DNA of 64,000 nt from Epiperipatus broadwayi. Lineage: Eukaryota; Onychophora; Udeonychophora; Euonychophora; Peripatidae. Each line of letters opens with the position of its first letter. Position 1 is the stretch's first letter. The translations under genes and the position numbers were made by a program. This document shows, piece by piece, positions 23,880-34,689 of this stretch. Where the stretch lies: NCBI GenBank assembly GCA_028023455.1, contig JAQFVV010012441.1, positions 1,795,911 to 1,859,910 on the forward strand, given 5' to 3'. A model generated the notes under the pieces. It made no database searches, was not told the origin of the DNA, and worked only from the letters and a program-made list of their open reading frames with translations.

Positions 23880-24515
23880 AATATGAAAATAAAGATTGAT
23901 TATGATGAATTAGAAGAAGTTAACGGTTACAAATACCTTGGTCAGATTATTAATACAGATGGAAACATAATGGAGGAAATTAATCATAAAATTAAACTTG
24001 GTTGGAGTGCTTTTGGTAGAAATAACTTGATACTAAAAGGAAATATGCCTATGTGTTTGAAAAGGAAGGTTTTTAACAAATGTGTTTTACCAGTTCTTAC
24101 TTATGGATCTGAGACTTGGACACTCAATAAAAGAGCAATACAGAGACTTCATACCACTCAAAGAAGTATGGAGAGATGTATGTTGGGAGTAACAAGAAGA
24201 GATCAAAAATGCAATGTATGGGTAAGAGAACAAACAGGTGTTACTGACCTCATTGAAAAAATTAAAAGATTGAAGTGGAGTTGGGCTGGACATATTGCTA
24301 GAAGAGATGATAATAGATGGACAATTGAAATTTTAAACTGGATTGCAAGAGATTGTAAAAGACCCAGAAAGAGACCACATGTGAGATGGATGGATGAAAT
24401 AAGAAAGTGTGCAGGGGTGATGTGGAGAAGAGAAGCTAAAGATCGAAGAAGATGGATTAAACTTGGAGAGACCTTCATCCTGCAGTGGATTGATAATGGT
24501 TGATAATGATGATAT
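23880..24515 (+). pseudogene. RTE-type LINE, 5'-truncated but open C-terminal region
   Basis: One uninterrupted frame of 206 codons (23883-24503) covers the region after the RT palm: YKYLGQIINTDGNIMEEINH, CVLPVLTYGSETWTLNKRAI (conserved TYGSExWT block), MERCMLGVTRRD, WSWAGHIARRDDNRWT (GHIAR block) and RPRKRPHVRWMDEIRK, ending in a Trp/Arg-rich tail. This is the standard order in RTE/BovB-like proteins. Immediately after the stop come TGATAATGATGAT repeats, the short tandem tail typical of RTE 3' ends. The copy starts about 10 bases before the first codon, so it is a classic 5' truncation. The intact frame points to a recent insertion. A second copy of the same 3' end is at 60985-61175. Confidence 0.85.
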
Positions 24516-24560
24516 GTAAACAAAAGGAGTAAATTACCCCCCCCCAACTATAACTTAAAA

Positions 24561-25022
24561 ACATTCTAAATCTTGAATAAAGAATCAAGAATAGAATGAA
24601 TTATCTATTCTTTGTAGATCTGATGTTTATAAACATATCAGAACTATGAAGAATAGGCAGTTCATTCTAATCTTGATTTTTTTGTTCAACATTTAGAGTT
24701 CTTTTAAGTCATATATGCTTATAAACATCAGAGGAACCAAGAATACGTGATTCATTCTATTATTGTGACTTAAAAGCACTCTAAATGGTGAACAAAGAAT
24801 CAAGAATAGAATGAATCACTCATTCTTGGTAGCTCTGATGAAATTTATAAGTATAACAGAGCTACCAAGAATAGGTGATTCATTCTATTCTTGATTCTTT
24901 GTTCAACATTTAGAGTGCTTTTAAGTCATGTAAGCTTGTAAACATCAGAGCTACCAAGATTAGGTGATTTATTCTATTCTTGATTCTTTGTTCAATATTT
25001 AGAGTGCTTTTAAATCATATCC
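24561..25022. repeat. array of about six ~80-bp units in alternating orientation
   Basis: The unit, reading forward, is TCTAAAT, AAAGAATCAAGAATAGAATG, ATTCTTGGTAGCTCTGATG, then TTATAAGCATAT. Forward units lie at about 24561-24640 and 24769-24857. Reverse units lie at about 24640-24716, 24724-24769 (partial), 24858-24940 and 24941-25022. The last three full units agree most closely. Adjacent opposite units can pair into hairpins. There are no spacers, so this is not a CRISPR array. Confidence 0.8.
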
Positions 25023-26690
25023 AGGGAGAGAATAATTCATTCTCTTTGTTGGTATGCTGAATACTCCATTTTCTGATCAATATTGTATATTAATTAGTAT
25101 TGCTACGGTTAATTATTTGAAAATTTTCAGAATGTATTTTAACATCCTCGGATATCAAAAATCATAGGTATGACAGGCTAATTTGTACAAGTTTTGATTC
25201 CATGAAGTCCTTTGGGTGTGTGTGTGTGTGTACACATATAAAGTTGCATTCTAAAGCAACACTAATTACATATATTAAAGCAGAAGCTGAAAACATTAAG
25301 AGACTTGGTTTGAAGGATTATATATATATTATAATGGTCAACATAACCTCCCTCACCTAATCTGCCATACCAGGGCACCACCAGGTTATTGGAACTTGGA
25401 AATTTTATACAATAGGCAGATACGCACGGGAGGGGTTACCTTTTATTAAACTGAAAGCGTCAGTCACTAGCTCAGGGAGAAGCTGAGCTTAAAGTATCAA
25501 ACTGAATATTCAAATATCTAATTCTGAATTTTAAATATTATTAATAAAATAAGTTACTGCCAAAATTAATTCAACAAAATATTTTATTATAATGCACACA
25601 CACATTAAAAGAAAATTCTGAAAATTAAATTAACTAAATATATTTGAGTTGAATTATATGCACAGATGGAAGAGTTTAATAGATTTAAATACAATTTTAA
25701 TATTTTAATAAGTGTTAAAATATGCTACATACCAACCCAATCCTTTTTAATCCTAGGCCAAAATCTCATATTTAAACCTAGCTAGCTTACTGATATAGTG
25801 ATGTGACCAATGCAAAATGAGATTATTAGCATAACACAACCATGCCAACAGGAATTTACGTCTGTAGCATAACATCATTTGAGAAATAACGAATCATGGC
25901 AGGAAGGAATGAGCATCTTCCCCGTGATACAAAAATGAAATTATTTGGAAATATATATAAGAGAAGCTCTGTAAATGGTGATAGCGGTCTTTGCTGGCTT
26001 ACTGTCCCAGTCAGAGTGTAAGAAAATCAATGGCATAGGAAATACATCTACGACCATTAATAACGTGATGACTACTCTTCTGGGTCATATGTTCAGGTGG
26101 GTATTATGCTCTGTATGCTAATGTGGCACAAGGGATCAAGTATCCAATGCACCTACTCAAATTACATTGACATAAAACATCCATACATCTATCCACTAGC
26201 ACCGATCTAACTATGAAACAATTAACCCAAAATTAACACATTTAAACTAGCATAATCTTACAAATGTATGCAGCCATTCATGCCCATTTTAAATTATTAA
26301 TTTAAAAGAAATTATGATAATGGAAGTGACATTAAACATATAAAAAGAAAATATATAAATAATTTAAAATTTTAGTCAGATGAGTGATTTCTTTTAAAAG
26401 TTAAGGGACACTTAAAATATTGGAAAAGTTCGCATTATATGATTAATGTTCATAATGAAAAGTTTATACTTTCCAATGCTGTAGATAAAGTTTGTCTTCG
26501 CAGTCCTTGATGCATAATTGAATTCAAAGTTCTTTCCATTTCCTATTCTTCTAGATGGACACAAGTCCATTGCTGGCCATTTTCTGGGAACCATCCTATT
26601 CTGGAGACCGCTTCAGCTGCTGCAAACATGTGAAACAAATTAAAGCTGATCCCTACATTTTGGAGATTCACAATACACTTATAAATATAT
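25023..26690. other. intron, no gene; contains dispersed repeat at 25350
   Basis: Includes a short (GT)n near 25216-25231. The stretch 25950-26160 is less AT-rich but carries no frame or RNA signal I recognise. Confidence 0.4.
25350..25495 (+). repeat. dispersed repeat, copy 2 (partner at 825-960)
   Basis: Shares ACCAGGGC, TAGGCAGATACGC and GTCACTAGCTCA in order with the minus strand of 825-960. Confidence 0.5.
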
Positions 26691-26694
26691 TTAG
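26691..26694. repeat. TTAG target-site duplication of solo LTR (left)
   Basis: TTAG here and at 28145-28148 flank the LTR exactly. Confidence 0.7.
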
Positions 26695-28144
26695 TGTTAC
26701 GTTTTCCATTTCGCTAGGCCTCTTACACGCTAATATAAACTGTGCATGAGTTGATCAAGCTATGTCAAAAAAGAAGAAAGTTATATTTCTTTTCCCAAAA
26801 AACACAGCTATATTTCCTGATCAAACTTTGCCTATTGATGGTTGAGAATTATGCTATTGATGAGATCAGCTTTTAATTTATTTGATAGGTGCCAGGTCTT
26901 TTTATTCTAAAGAGACCGCTGATCTCTGTCGCCAGCATGTCTTGCAAATAAAAAAAAAAAAAATATTTTTAAAATTATTGGTCTTAGATTTTAAGAATCG
27001 GTAATTTTGCGGTAAACTAGAATTATCTTTTTTTGAGATTATTATTGCTGGGCTTATTCAAACATATTGGCAAGGTAAATTACTTTTAAATCTTATTAAA
27101 CTAATAATAACTTTAATACTAAAAAGAATAATAACCATTATTAATAACGCACAATGAAAAGGTTGATAAAAGTATAATCTCTTTTATTCTAACAAACGAA
27201 AATATTTATAAGTTAAATTACGAATTAACTAAACTGGAAAGTACACACATGCTAATCCAGATAATGAATCGATTAACAAAAACAGTTAGATTAAATAATG
27301 AACGCAATTTAATAATGTTCCAAGATCTTGTATAAAATTCTTTATAAGAAAGTCCCTTGAATGTGAAAGTAAAGTCTATATCAGGATAGTAGTCTAAGCT
27401 TAGATAAATAATTGTTTGCAAACTTTTAAGTCACTATCAGGAAAATTTATTCTTAACTTACCGGTAAGTTCATGTAGGTTTATGGGATCCCAGATCATGA
27501 GAATTTCCATTGGTCTCTCCTGCCGGCGTCTTCCATTATTGTTCCGTTCTATAGCTGGAGAAAAGGCACGGTTGTAGTGACCCATTTATTGCAAAAAGCG
27601 GTCTTCACAAGTCCCGTTTCCATGCTTGCGTGACAGCTTGGTACAGCAAGGGGCATACCTGTGTAGAAGTATATTTCTTGCCACAGGTTATGCTCGTGGA
27701 AACCTCCAACTTTCAGAGACGTAACTAGAAGTTAAAGAGAAGACCCAGATTGAAGTTGTCATCTCCTTTTTATATCGCGCTCCATTTTTGGAACTTCTGC
27801 GCACTCTTTTGTCTTTTTATTAGTGTATAAGATAATAATCTTATACACTCTCTCTTAAATTTAAGTTACAAAGTTCTCTTTTTTTTTAGCATTATTCTTC
27901 CATCTTTAATTAGCTAAAATATTTTTCTTTTAGCTTATACTTTTGGAATTCTTTTAATTTATCTGGATTAGTAATCTGTATGTCATTTATTCTTTCCAAT
28001 TAGATAAAAAAAAATAAGAATGACAATTTTAACCTTCATTGCACATTTTAACAAAAATTATACTAATCAAAAAAAATCTAAATTTACTTTTTTAGCTTTT
28101 ACCAAATGCCAATATATTTGTAACGTATATAAATAAACGTTACA
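26695..28144 (-). mobile_element. solo LTR, same family as 50025-53495
   Basis: On the minus strand it starts TGTAACGTTTATTTATATAC (plus end 28144) and finishes AAAACGTAACA (plus 26695). These are the same ends as the LTRs at 50025-51396 and 52144-53495, with co-linear interior blocks (TATAAAAAGG at 27774-27765, CTTACCGGTAAG at 27457-27468, the block ending TTCTTCTTTTTTGACATAGC). A 4-bp TTAG duplication flanks it. It is more diverged than the LTR pair at 50-53 kb, so it is older. Solo LTRs arise by recombination between the two LTRs of a full element. Confidence 0.88.
27765..27774 (-). promoter_or_regulatory. TATA box of solo LTR
   Basis: TATAAAAAGG on the minus strand, at the position of the conserved TATA box in the other LTR copies. 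No transcription is implied. Confidence 0.6.
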
Positions 28145-29389
28145 TTAGTAATACACAATCTGCAAGAGCAATCCAAAAAAATCCTCTATCCAACTTCAAA
28201 GTTTTCTTTTTATATCTTTCTGAAATCTTATCAGAAAATTCCAGGATCGATCTTACATGGCTTGACTTTTCTCTGTGGACAGGGTGTTTTTTTTTTTCAT
28301 CCTTATTGGTCAGCTTTCTTTAGAGTGGGAACTCAAAATTTGATCACTAGTATTTTTTTTATTTATCTCCTATCTTACTTTATGCCCAGGGGCTTGCTTG
28401 CATTCTAAGATTAAAAACAACTGCTTTGTTTTTTCAATTCTTAAACCCTTCAATACATAATTTTTTTTCATCATTTTTAGCTTTATCAACTATTGGTTGT
28501 GTTTTAGAGTTTATTTTCTTTGGCTAGTCTGATTGAGTGGTAAATTTGGGATAATTTTTATTATATATATTGTAATGGAATAAGTATATGCCGTTACATT
28601 TCTTTCAAATAAAAGTAAAAAAAAAAATTATAAAATCACCCTCAAGTAGAAATATATGTATAAAAAAAAGAATTTAATAATTTTATTTGAATTAATATAC
28701 AGAATGAAACCAATTATATAATTCTTTAAAGTTAAAAAAGAGTTGTTAGATAGCTATGAATATTTGTAAAAGTTAAAAGGTTTTAGAGAAAATTGTTTGA
28801 ATTGATATTTTAAACCTATAAAACTGATTAATAAAATAAAAATAACAGAATAGTTGATATCCACCACCTAAAATGACATGTGAGAAATTAAGACACAATC
28901 TTACTCACTTTGGTAAAAAAAAAAAAAAAAGCTGACTTATTATTATTATTTTTAATTGCAAAATTAATATTCTTAGACAATTATTCTTTTGACTAATGTT
29001 AAGAGATTTCGACAGTTGTTTTTAAGTTTATTCAACATTTACCTTTATTTCAACATGAGGTTTGATCAATTGTACATTTATTGAACATATGGTTTTTTTA
29101 ATTAATATATGTGTCCATTTTTTTCCTTTTACTTTTTTAATTTAAATACCTTAAATTCATAATTTAGAAATTATAAGCTAGTAAAAATAATGTGTTTTAT
29201 TTATATGGGCATATATTATAATTTGTATTTTAGAAGTTATAATCTTTTAGCATTTTGGAAATTGTAAGCTTGGTTTTATCAGATTCCTGCATCCTTCACC
29301 CTCCCTGCCTGCATTCTCCAGCACTTTGGGCCATCATTATTTAATAACATTTCTATTTTAAAATTTATGAACATTTAGTATTTATAGTG
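28145..29389. other. intron, no gene
   Basis: Begins with the second TTAG of the solo LTR. Otherwise AT-rich with homopolymer runs (for example the A-run near 28915-28930). Confidence 0.4.
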
Positions 29390-29535
29390 CACTCACCATT
29401 ATTTTGAATTCTAAGGTCCACCCAAAACACCATGTCTGACACATCCTAGTGACACTGTGTGGATTATTTGATGTCATTTATCACTTGGAGGTGTCAGCCT
29501 TGGTTTTGAGTGGCCTTTAGAATTTAAAATGGCAC
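29390..29535. repeat. short hairpin MITE-like repeat
   Basis: TTTTGAATTCTAAGGTCCAC near 29401 pairs with GTGGCCTTTAGAATTTAAAA near 29510, and the interior pairs loosely (TGTCTGACAC with GGTGTCAGCC). About 145 bp, no coding. Confidence 0.6.
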
Positions 29536-29654
29536 TGAGTACATAGCTTAAAATTCATAGTGTGTAATTGATTAAAGAGATTAAAACAATTTCTCTCAGG
29601 CTATAAAAATGTTTCTTAGTATAAATATCAAATGAAAAGTCAGTTTAATAAATG

Positions 29655-30149
29655 AGAGGTTGTTAAAACTGGAGTTTTACCACTTCTGAATATCTGAATT
29701 GTGATTTCAGATTATTTATTCTGTGCACTAATTAAAATAATAGACAGAATTCCCTCTCTTGTTTAAAACTGCATCAATACACTAAGCTTATATGACAACA
29801 GAGCTGAACTAAAAGATAGATTATTATCATCCTATCTTTTCATAGTTTGTTGACATTCACATAACTCAACTGGGAGATATATTTACTTCCATTTCAATTA
29901 CATATAATTAAGTTATGATTATTTATTATTACATTTATTAAATTGACATTGCCTTTGGTATTTAAAGGTTGTTAAAAGTGGGGTTTTGCCTTTGCTCCTC
30001 TAATATTTGAATAGTGATTTCAGTTTATTTATTCTGTGCATAAATTAAAATAATAGACAGAAAAGCAGAGCTAAAATAGATTGGTATCATTCTATCTTTT
30101 TATAATTTATTAACATTTACATAACTCAATGGGATGTACAATTACTTTC
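29655..30149 (+). repeat. segmental direct duplication (two ~250-310 bp copies)
   Basis: Copy 1 (about 29655-29905) and copy 2 (about 29965-30149, resuming at 31661) share GGTTGTTAAAA, TTTCAG, TTTATTCTGTGCA, AATTAAAATAATAGACAGA, AGAGCTGAACTAAA/AGAGCTAAAA, CATAACTCAA and TTTACTT blocks. Copy 2 is interrupted by the Merlin-type element. Copy 1 keeps the uninterrupted site (TTTACTTCCATTTCAATTA at 29882-29900). Confidence 0.8.
30142..30149. repeat. TTACTTTC target-site duplication of Merlin-type element (left)
   Basis: Eight bases, repeated at 31661-31668 immediately after the right terminal inverted repeat. Confidence 0.8.
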
Positions 30150-31660
30150 GGTATTGTTCTATTAACTCATGTCAACCACTTGATGGCATTGATGCTATGC
30201 AAAAACACAGAAATATAATATTACTAGTCTGCCAGCATAAAAATTAATTTTTAATATTTTTATATATTAATGTATGTTAGCATATCTACAAAATCAACAA
30301 GTTTGTTTATTTGTTATATAGTTGATGATGTGGAATATATGCATATAAATAAGAGATTGGATGATAGAAATTAAAATAAGTTCAAAACATTTTTTTTTTC
30401 AATTTTACTCTTACCCTGCTATGTAAACTTGTTTGTAAATAAATTAGATAAGTTATATTTATTATATATGTATACTTAATCAAACCAGATATGTATTATT
30501 TAATTATGCATTAGAAGGCCAATAGTTTAATCTTTGGAATAGAGAGATACCATGTGATTTTTTTCATACATTTAGATATTCAATAAGAATCATATCTATG
30601 TGCATAAATAGTTCAATGATGATAGCTATTAATAATTATTCATGCTAAGAATAAAATGCTAGTATACTACCCACATCTAAATTAATTAAATGTCTTTAAG
30701 GAAAAAAGGGTTTTTATTCATTTCATAATGGATTGTTTTTGTAGCGTAATAACATATGGGATGGTATTCCTATATATTAATGTTAATAAGGTTGATTGAC
30801 TGTATCTGCAATACTGTGTAGTACTTGGTATCATGTGTCTATGTTTTTTATTGCTTTCCAAAATATTTCATCATCCAATCTTTAAATACTGGAAATGCCC
30901 AGAGTGAACTCCTCCTAAATGGGCAAACTAAAAAAATGGACACAAACTACTGAAGTATGCTTCATTCCTGAACCTGGGTCACACTAAGGCTTTTAAAATG
31001 AATGGGATTCTGTAGCCATCAAAGCAGGTTTCCTTTTGAAGACAACACTTTCACCAACAGGAGAGACTTGCATCTGAACTGCAAGATGGTTTTAGACATC
31101 TCCAGTCTCATCATTTTGCCACACACACATCTCTTGGGATTTAGGAGTATGTTGTTGTCCTGTAAAAATGCCACTGTGCCAGCTTCTGTTGATGGCAGTT
31201 GGCACAATTTGAATGACTCAGTTTTGCAGTCAGCCATTTTATTTGTCACAGATGTGTTCTCACGCAAATGTGAGCTTGTCAAAATCTTGCTTGGGTGTAA
31301 TGTTTACAAATTTTTTGAAGGTCCCACATTGAATAGGGAAGTGTAGTGGCAGGTTTACAATTGTTAGGAAGTAATAGTAGGTCAAATGACTTGTAAGCTA
31401 ATTACTTTGATATACATATTTGAAGAGTTGTGGCAGGCTGAAGTACAGATACTTTCACATGATACTGTAGCAAATTTTGAACTGTGAGCATTGGGATATA
31501 AGTGCATAACTGCAGGCCAATTGCCAGAATGGGATACACATCAGCCTCTTTCTGTGCTTTTAAATAAGGTTGGTGGCAACCACGTAAATGGCATATTTAT
31601 GTGTTTTTTGCATATAAATAATGCCATCAAGTAACTGACACAAGCTAATAGAACAGTACC
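30150..31660 (-). mobile_element. Merlin-type (IS1595/ISXO2-like) DNA transposon, decayed
   Basis: 1,511 bp bounded by terminal inverted repeats. The left begins GGTATTGTTCTATTAACTC; the right, read inward, begins GGTACTGTTCTATTAGCTT. They stay similar for about 65 bp (both have ACTTGATGGCATT). An exact 8-bp direct repeat TTACTTTC flanks the element, and a paralogous empty site exists at about 29881-29903. Merlin elements are known for 8-9 bp target duplications and GG-starting ends. The interior holds the N-terminal part of an ISXO2-like transposase on the minus strand (31282-31019). The remaining transposase is not readable, so the copy is dead. Confidence 0.82.
31019..31282 (-). pseudogene. 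ISXO2/Merlin transposase, N-terminal zinc-ribbon part
   Basis: Of the 87 codons, residues near 40-72 read VAFLQDNNILLNPKRCVCGK, then MMRLEMS and ILQFRCKS. In ISXO2-like transposases of animals the N-terminus has the same plan: a helix with 'FLxxxxILxNPxxC', a Cys-x-Cys/Gly zinc ribbon, then a 'WRCR' strand. Here the aromatic before RCK is Phe and the fourth zinc ligand is not obvious. The DDE catalytic region would lie further along the minus strand (below 31019) but is broken. Assignment rests on this motif plus the flanking inverted repeats and 8-bp duplication. Confidence 0.65.
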
Positions 31661-31853
31661 TTACTTTCATTTCAATTATGTATGTATAAATGCAATTATA
31701 TCGAATATGACTTTAAATCTTAAATGCTCATTTATATAAAAAAAACTCAAAAACATCTAAAGGTGAGAATTTAAATGCACAACCATCTGATAAATGCTGT
31801 CTGTGTGTGTATATATATATATAGTGATAGAAAAATATTTTTTGTGGGTTCAT

Positions 31854-32659
31854 CCATGTAAGATTTAATTTAAAACTCCAACATTTTGACTTGATCACAT
31901 AAGCCCTTAATTGGAATTATATAATTGTAGAGGTGCTGCTAACAGTGTTAATAAAAATAGTTGTAGAGATATTGCAAAATCCACAACTAAAAATAGGTGT
32001 ATAAAATTGGAAAAAAAAAGATAAATTAATAATAAATAAAAATTCAGGAAAATTTGGTTTTTAAAACATTTTTCCAAATAGGAGGAAATTTGCATGTCCC
32101 CATGTTTGTTGATACAATTTGGTTTTTTTAGTATTTCAATAGTTTCTCTGATCTCACATTGGTGTAGGTTTTCACATCTGAATTGGATACTGGTCTTAAA
32201 AATATTGATATTGTGACATGAATCCGTAGCATGTTTTGAGAGTGCTGATAATGATGAATGTTGTCTCACTGCAGCATTCATCATCATCAGTTCTCAAACC
32301 ATGCTATGGATTCATATCACAATATCAGTTTTTCTAAGACCAGTATCCTATCCAGATGTGAAAACCTACACCAATGTGAGATGAGAGAAACTATTGAAAT
32401 ACTAAAAAGACGAAATTGTGTCAACAAACACGATGGCACATGTAAATTTCCTCCTATTTGGCAAAATTTTTTAAAAACCAAATTTTCCTGAATTTTTATT
32501 TATTATTAATTTTTAAATTTTATACACCTGTTCTTAGTTGTGGAGTTTCCAGTGCCTCTACAAATAGGTGTCTACACAATTATATAGTTTTCATTTCCCA
32601 ATTGAGGTCTTGTGTGATCAAGTCGAAATGTTGGAGTTTTAAATTAAAATCTTACATGG
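31854..32659. mobile_element. head-to-head inverted pair of Penelope-like 3' ends
   Basis: Left arm 31854-32260 and right arm 32275-32659 are reverse complements over about 390-400 bp with a 14-bp spacer. Each arm encodes, pointing outward, the C-terminal end of a Penelope-like GIY-YIG protein. On the plus strand from 32275 this includes HAMDSYHNISFSKTSILSRC, then ETIEILKRRNCVNKHDG; the minus copy (32287-31907) reads the same block. In Penelope proteins this H...N...E...N segment follows the GIY-YIG Arg helix and carries the catalytic Glu. The outer ends contain the 3' UTR with a decayed ribozyme-like motif (TCAAGTCGAAATGTTGGAG near 32619). Confidence 0.8.
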
Positions 32660-33682
32660 AAGGAAGAACTTGCAAAATATTGTTTTAATATCAGCATCCC
32701 ATGAAAACACACACACACATATATATATATATATAAAGAGAGAACGAAAAAAAGTTACTAAAGTATTTCAAAATTAATTTATATAATCTGTATAAAAAGA
32801 TTCACAATTTCTGACTGATATATTAATATTAAAACACATAATATAGAAACTTAAATTAATCATTAAGTAATAATATGTTTGTACTAAGAAAAATTACAAT
32901 TAATCAGGACTCAATGTATTCAATAGGTGAAAAGATTTAGAATATTTTTCCTTCATCAAATTAATTGGGATGATATGTCTGAACATGCCTTATTGAAGAA
33001 TAATTCATCACCATATTACTATTGTGATGTGTATTAATTATTAAATATCTGATTTTCACTAGCTAAATAAGACAATGGTTGGCGGCCTTTCTATTTTTCA
33101 GATCTGATATTTTACACTTTTTTATGAGTTTACATCAAGAATGCATATTTGTTCAACTTTTTCTACAAAACTTGTTATTGAAATTATGGATTAACATATC
33201 TATTGCTGCAATTAATTGACACATTCGAAATGAAGCTAAGGGCACAGAACTGGCTGTGAAGAACAAATTGTGCCAATGTCTAATATTATTGATTTATTCA
33301 ATGGTTACATAGAAATTGGAGTGAAAAAACGTTTTCTCAATGTATAACTGAATGTGAGCTGGAAGAAGAATTGCAATTATTAATTCCCATTATTTTGTAT
33401 ATTTTGTAACATATTTTATCTTTAACGTAAAGGAAACAGTTGTGCTAAGCAAAAACACTATTTTGTGTTGATCGTAATATATTTTACTGGTTTCAAATTT
33501 AAAATTTGAACAATTTACTTGTTGAAATAGGAAAATTTACTTTTCTCTTTTATATATCGTTAGAATTTTTTTTAAAAAAAAAACGGCTAAAGAATGGATA
33601 AATTACAAGCTTGAATCATATTTGAAAAATAAGTTATATCTGATTAATGATGTCAAGATAAAAGATTTTTGTTAAATTTTTT
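32660..33682. other. intron, no gene
   Basis: Short (CA)n(TA)n tract at about 32708-32734, then AT-rich sequence without supportable features. Confidence 0.4.
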
Positions 33683-34134
33683 AAATCATTAGATCGGAAG
33701 TCGAACTCAGATAATGCGCTATTACTTTAAATATTATAAATCTATCGCACTCACACTCAATAAGAATTTAAAAAACTTAAGTGAATCATTTAAGTTTAGA
33801 GAGTGCATTTCTATAAATCACCAACTTTCACTGACTATGCTAAATCAGGGCTTGAGTGTATTGTATGCCTGATGTTATAATCAAATTTTGAATTGTACAA
33901 AGCTATTTAACCTATCGCAGGAGAAAGTCAATGTCTTATTTTTAACCACCCACATCAGACAAACACGACTTATAAATGTAAATCTATTATTATAAAGCGC
34001 TGAAAATCTTGAAATCATTAGATCGAAAATCGTGTGAGTGCGCGTAGATTTATAATATTTAAAGTAATAGCGCATTATTGGAGTTAGACTGCCAATTTAA
34101 TGATTTCAAGATTTTCAGCGCTTTATAATAATAG
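33683..34134. repeat. nested inverted repeats, MITE family D
   Basis: Two overlapping inverted pairs share the same right side. 33683-33743 pairs with 34046-34106 (GATAATGCGCTATTACTTTA core), and 33984-34020 pairs with 34098-34134 (ATAAAGCGCTGAAAATCTTG core). The compact element is probably 33984-34134; the left block looks like half of another copy. A relative lies at 54200-54345. Confidence 0.75.
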
Positions 34135-34390
34135 ATTTAAATTCTTTAAATAACATTTTGAAAAAATTTGAGATTTTAAAAACTGAAGTATATTTATAAG
34201 TCTGTTTAATACCCACGTTTTGGGAAGTCACAGACTAAAGAATTTCTTGAATTAAAAAATGATTCTTAAATTTCTGCGAAGGCATTGAAGCAGATATATT
34301 ATTGAAAATTTATATTTGGATTTTTATTTGGACATTTTTAAATTACTATATATACTAGATAAGTTATTATTTGGATATTTTTGTTTTCAG

Positions 34391-34550
34391 AATAATCAGT
34401 AGTGGTAAATGGCAAATAAACATTACCCACATTTTATGAACACATTTTTGATAGGAAAACAAAGACTCGATCAATTGCTCGATTCCTTCTGGACTTTTAA
34501 TAGAGATATTCTTAAATTACACAGAAAACTTTTAAAATTAAATAGCAAGG
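34391..34550 (+). other. candidate unrecognised exon (splice-bounded ORF)
   Basis: TTTTGTTTTCAG ends at 34390 and AAG|GTAATC lies at 34551. Between them a frame starts at Met 34409 and runs 47 codons (MANKHYPHFMNTFLIGKQRL, then DQLLDSFWTFNRDILK). The composition is helical and charged, unlike random AT-rich translation, but no family is recognised. It sits in the HPGD intron on the same strand and could be chance. Confidence 0.2.
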
Positions 34551-34689
34551 TAATCAGAAATCTTACTTTTTTGAATCATAGCTTTTTTCTCATTTGCACT
34601 CTTGAAACTTTTTATCTCATTCAACCATATCATATATTATTGACTTCTAAGTCTTTTTCAATATCTTGGGATCTAGTTTAAAATTAAGA

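Noticed and set aside
24087-24547. Minus-strand ORFs of 68 and 114 codons
   Set aside because: Antisense shadows of the open RTE frame at 23883-24503.
24561-25022. CRISPR-like array
   Set aside because: Units alternate in orientation, are directly abutted with no unique spacers, and the genome is eukaryotic.
31002-31346. 114-codon plus ORF
   Set aside because: Antisense shadow of the Merlin transposase fragment on the minus strand.
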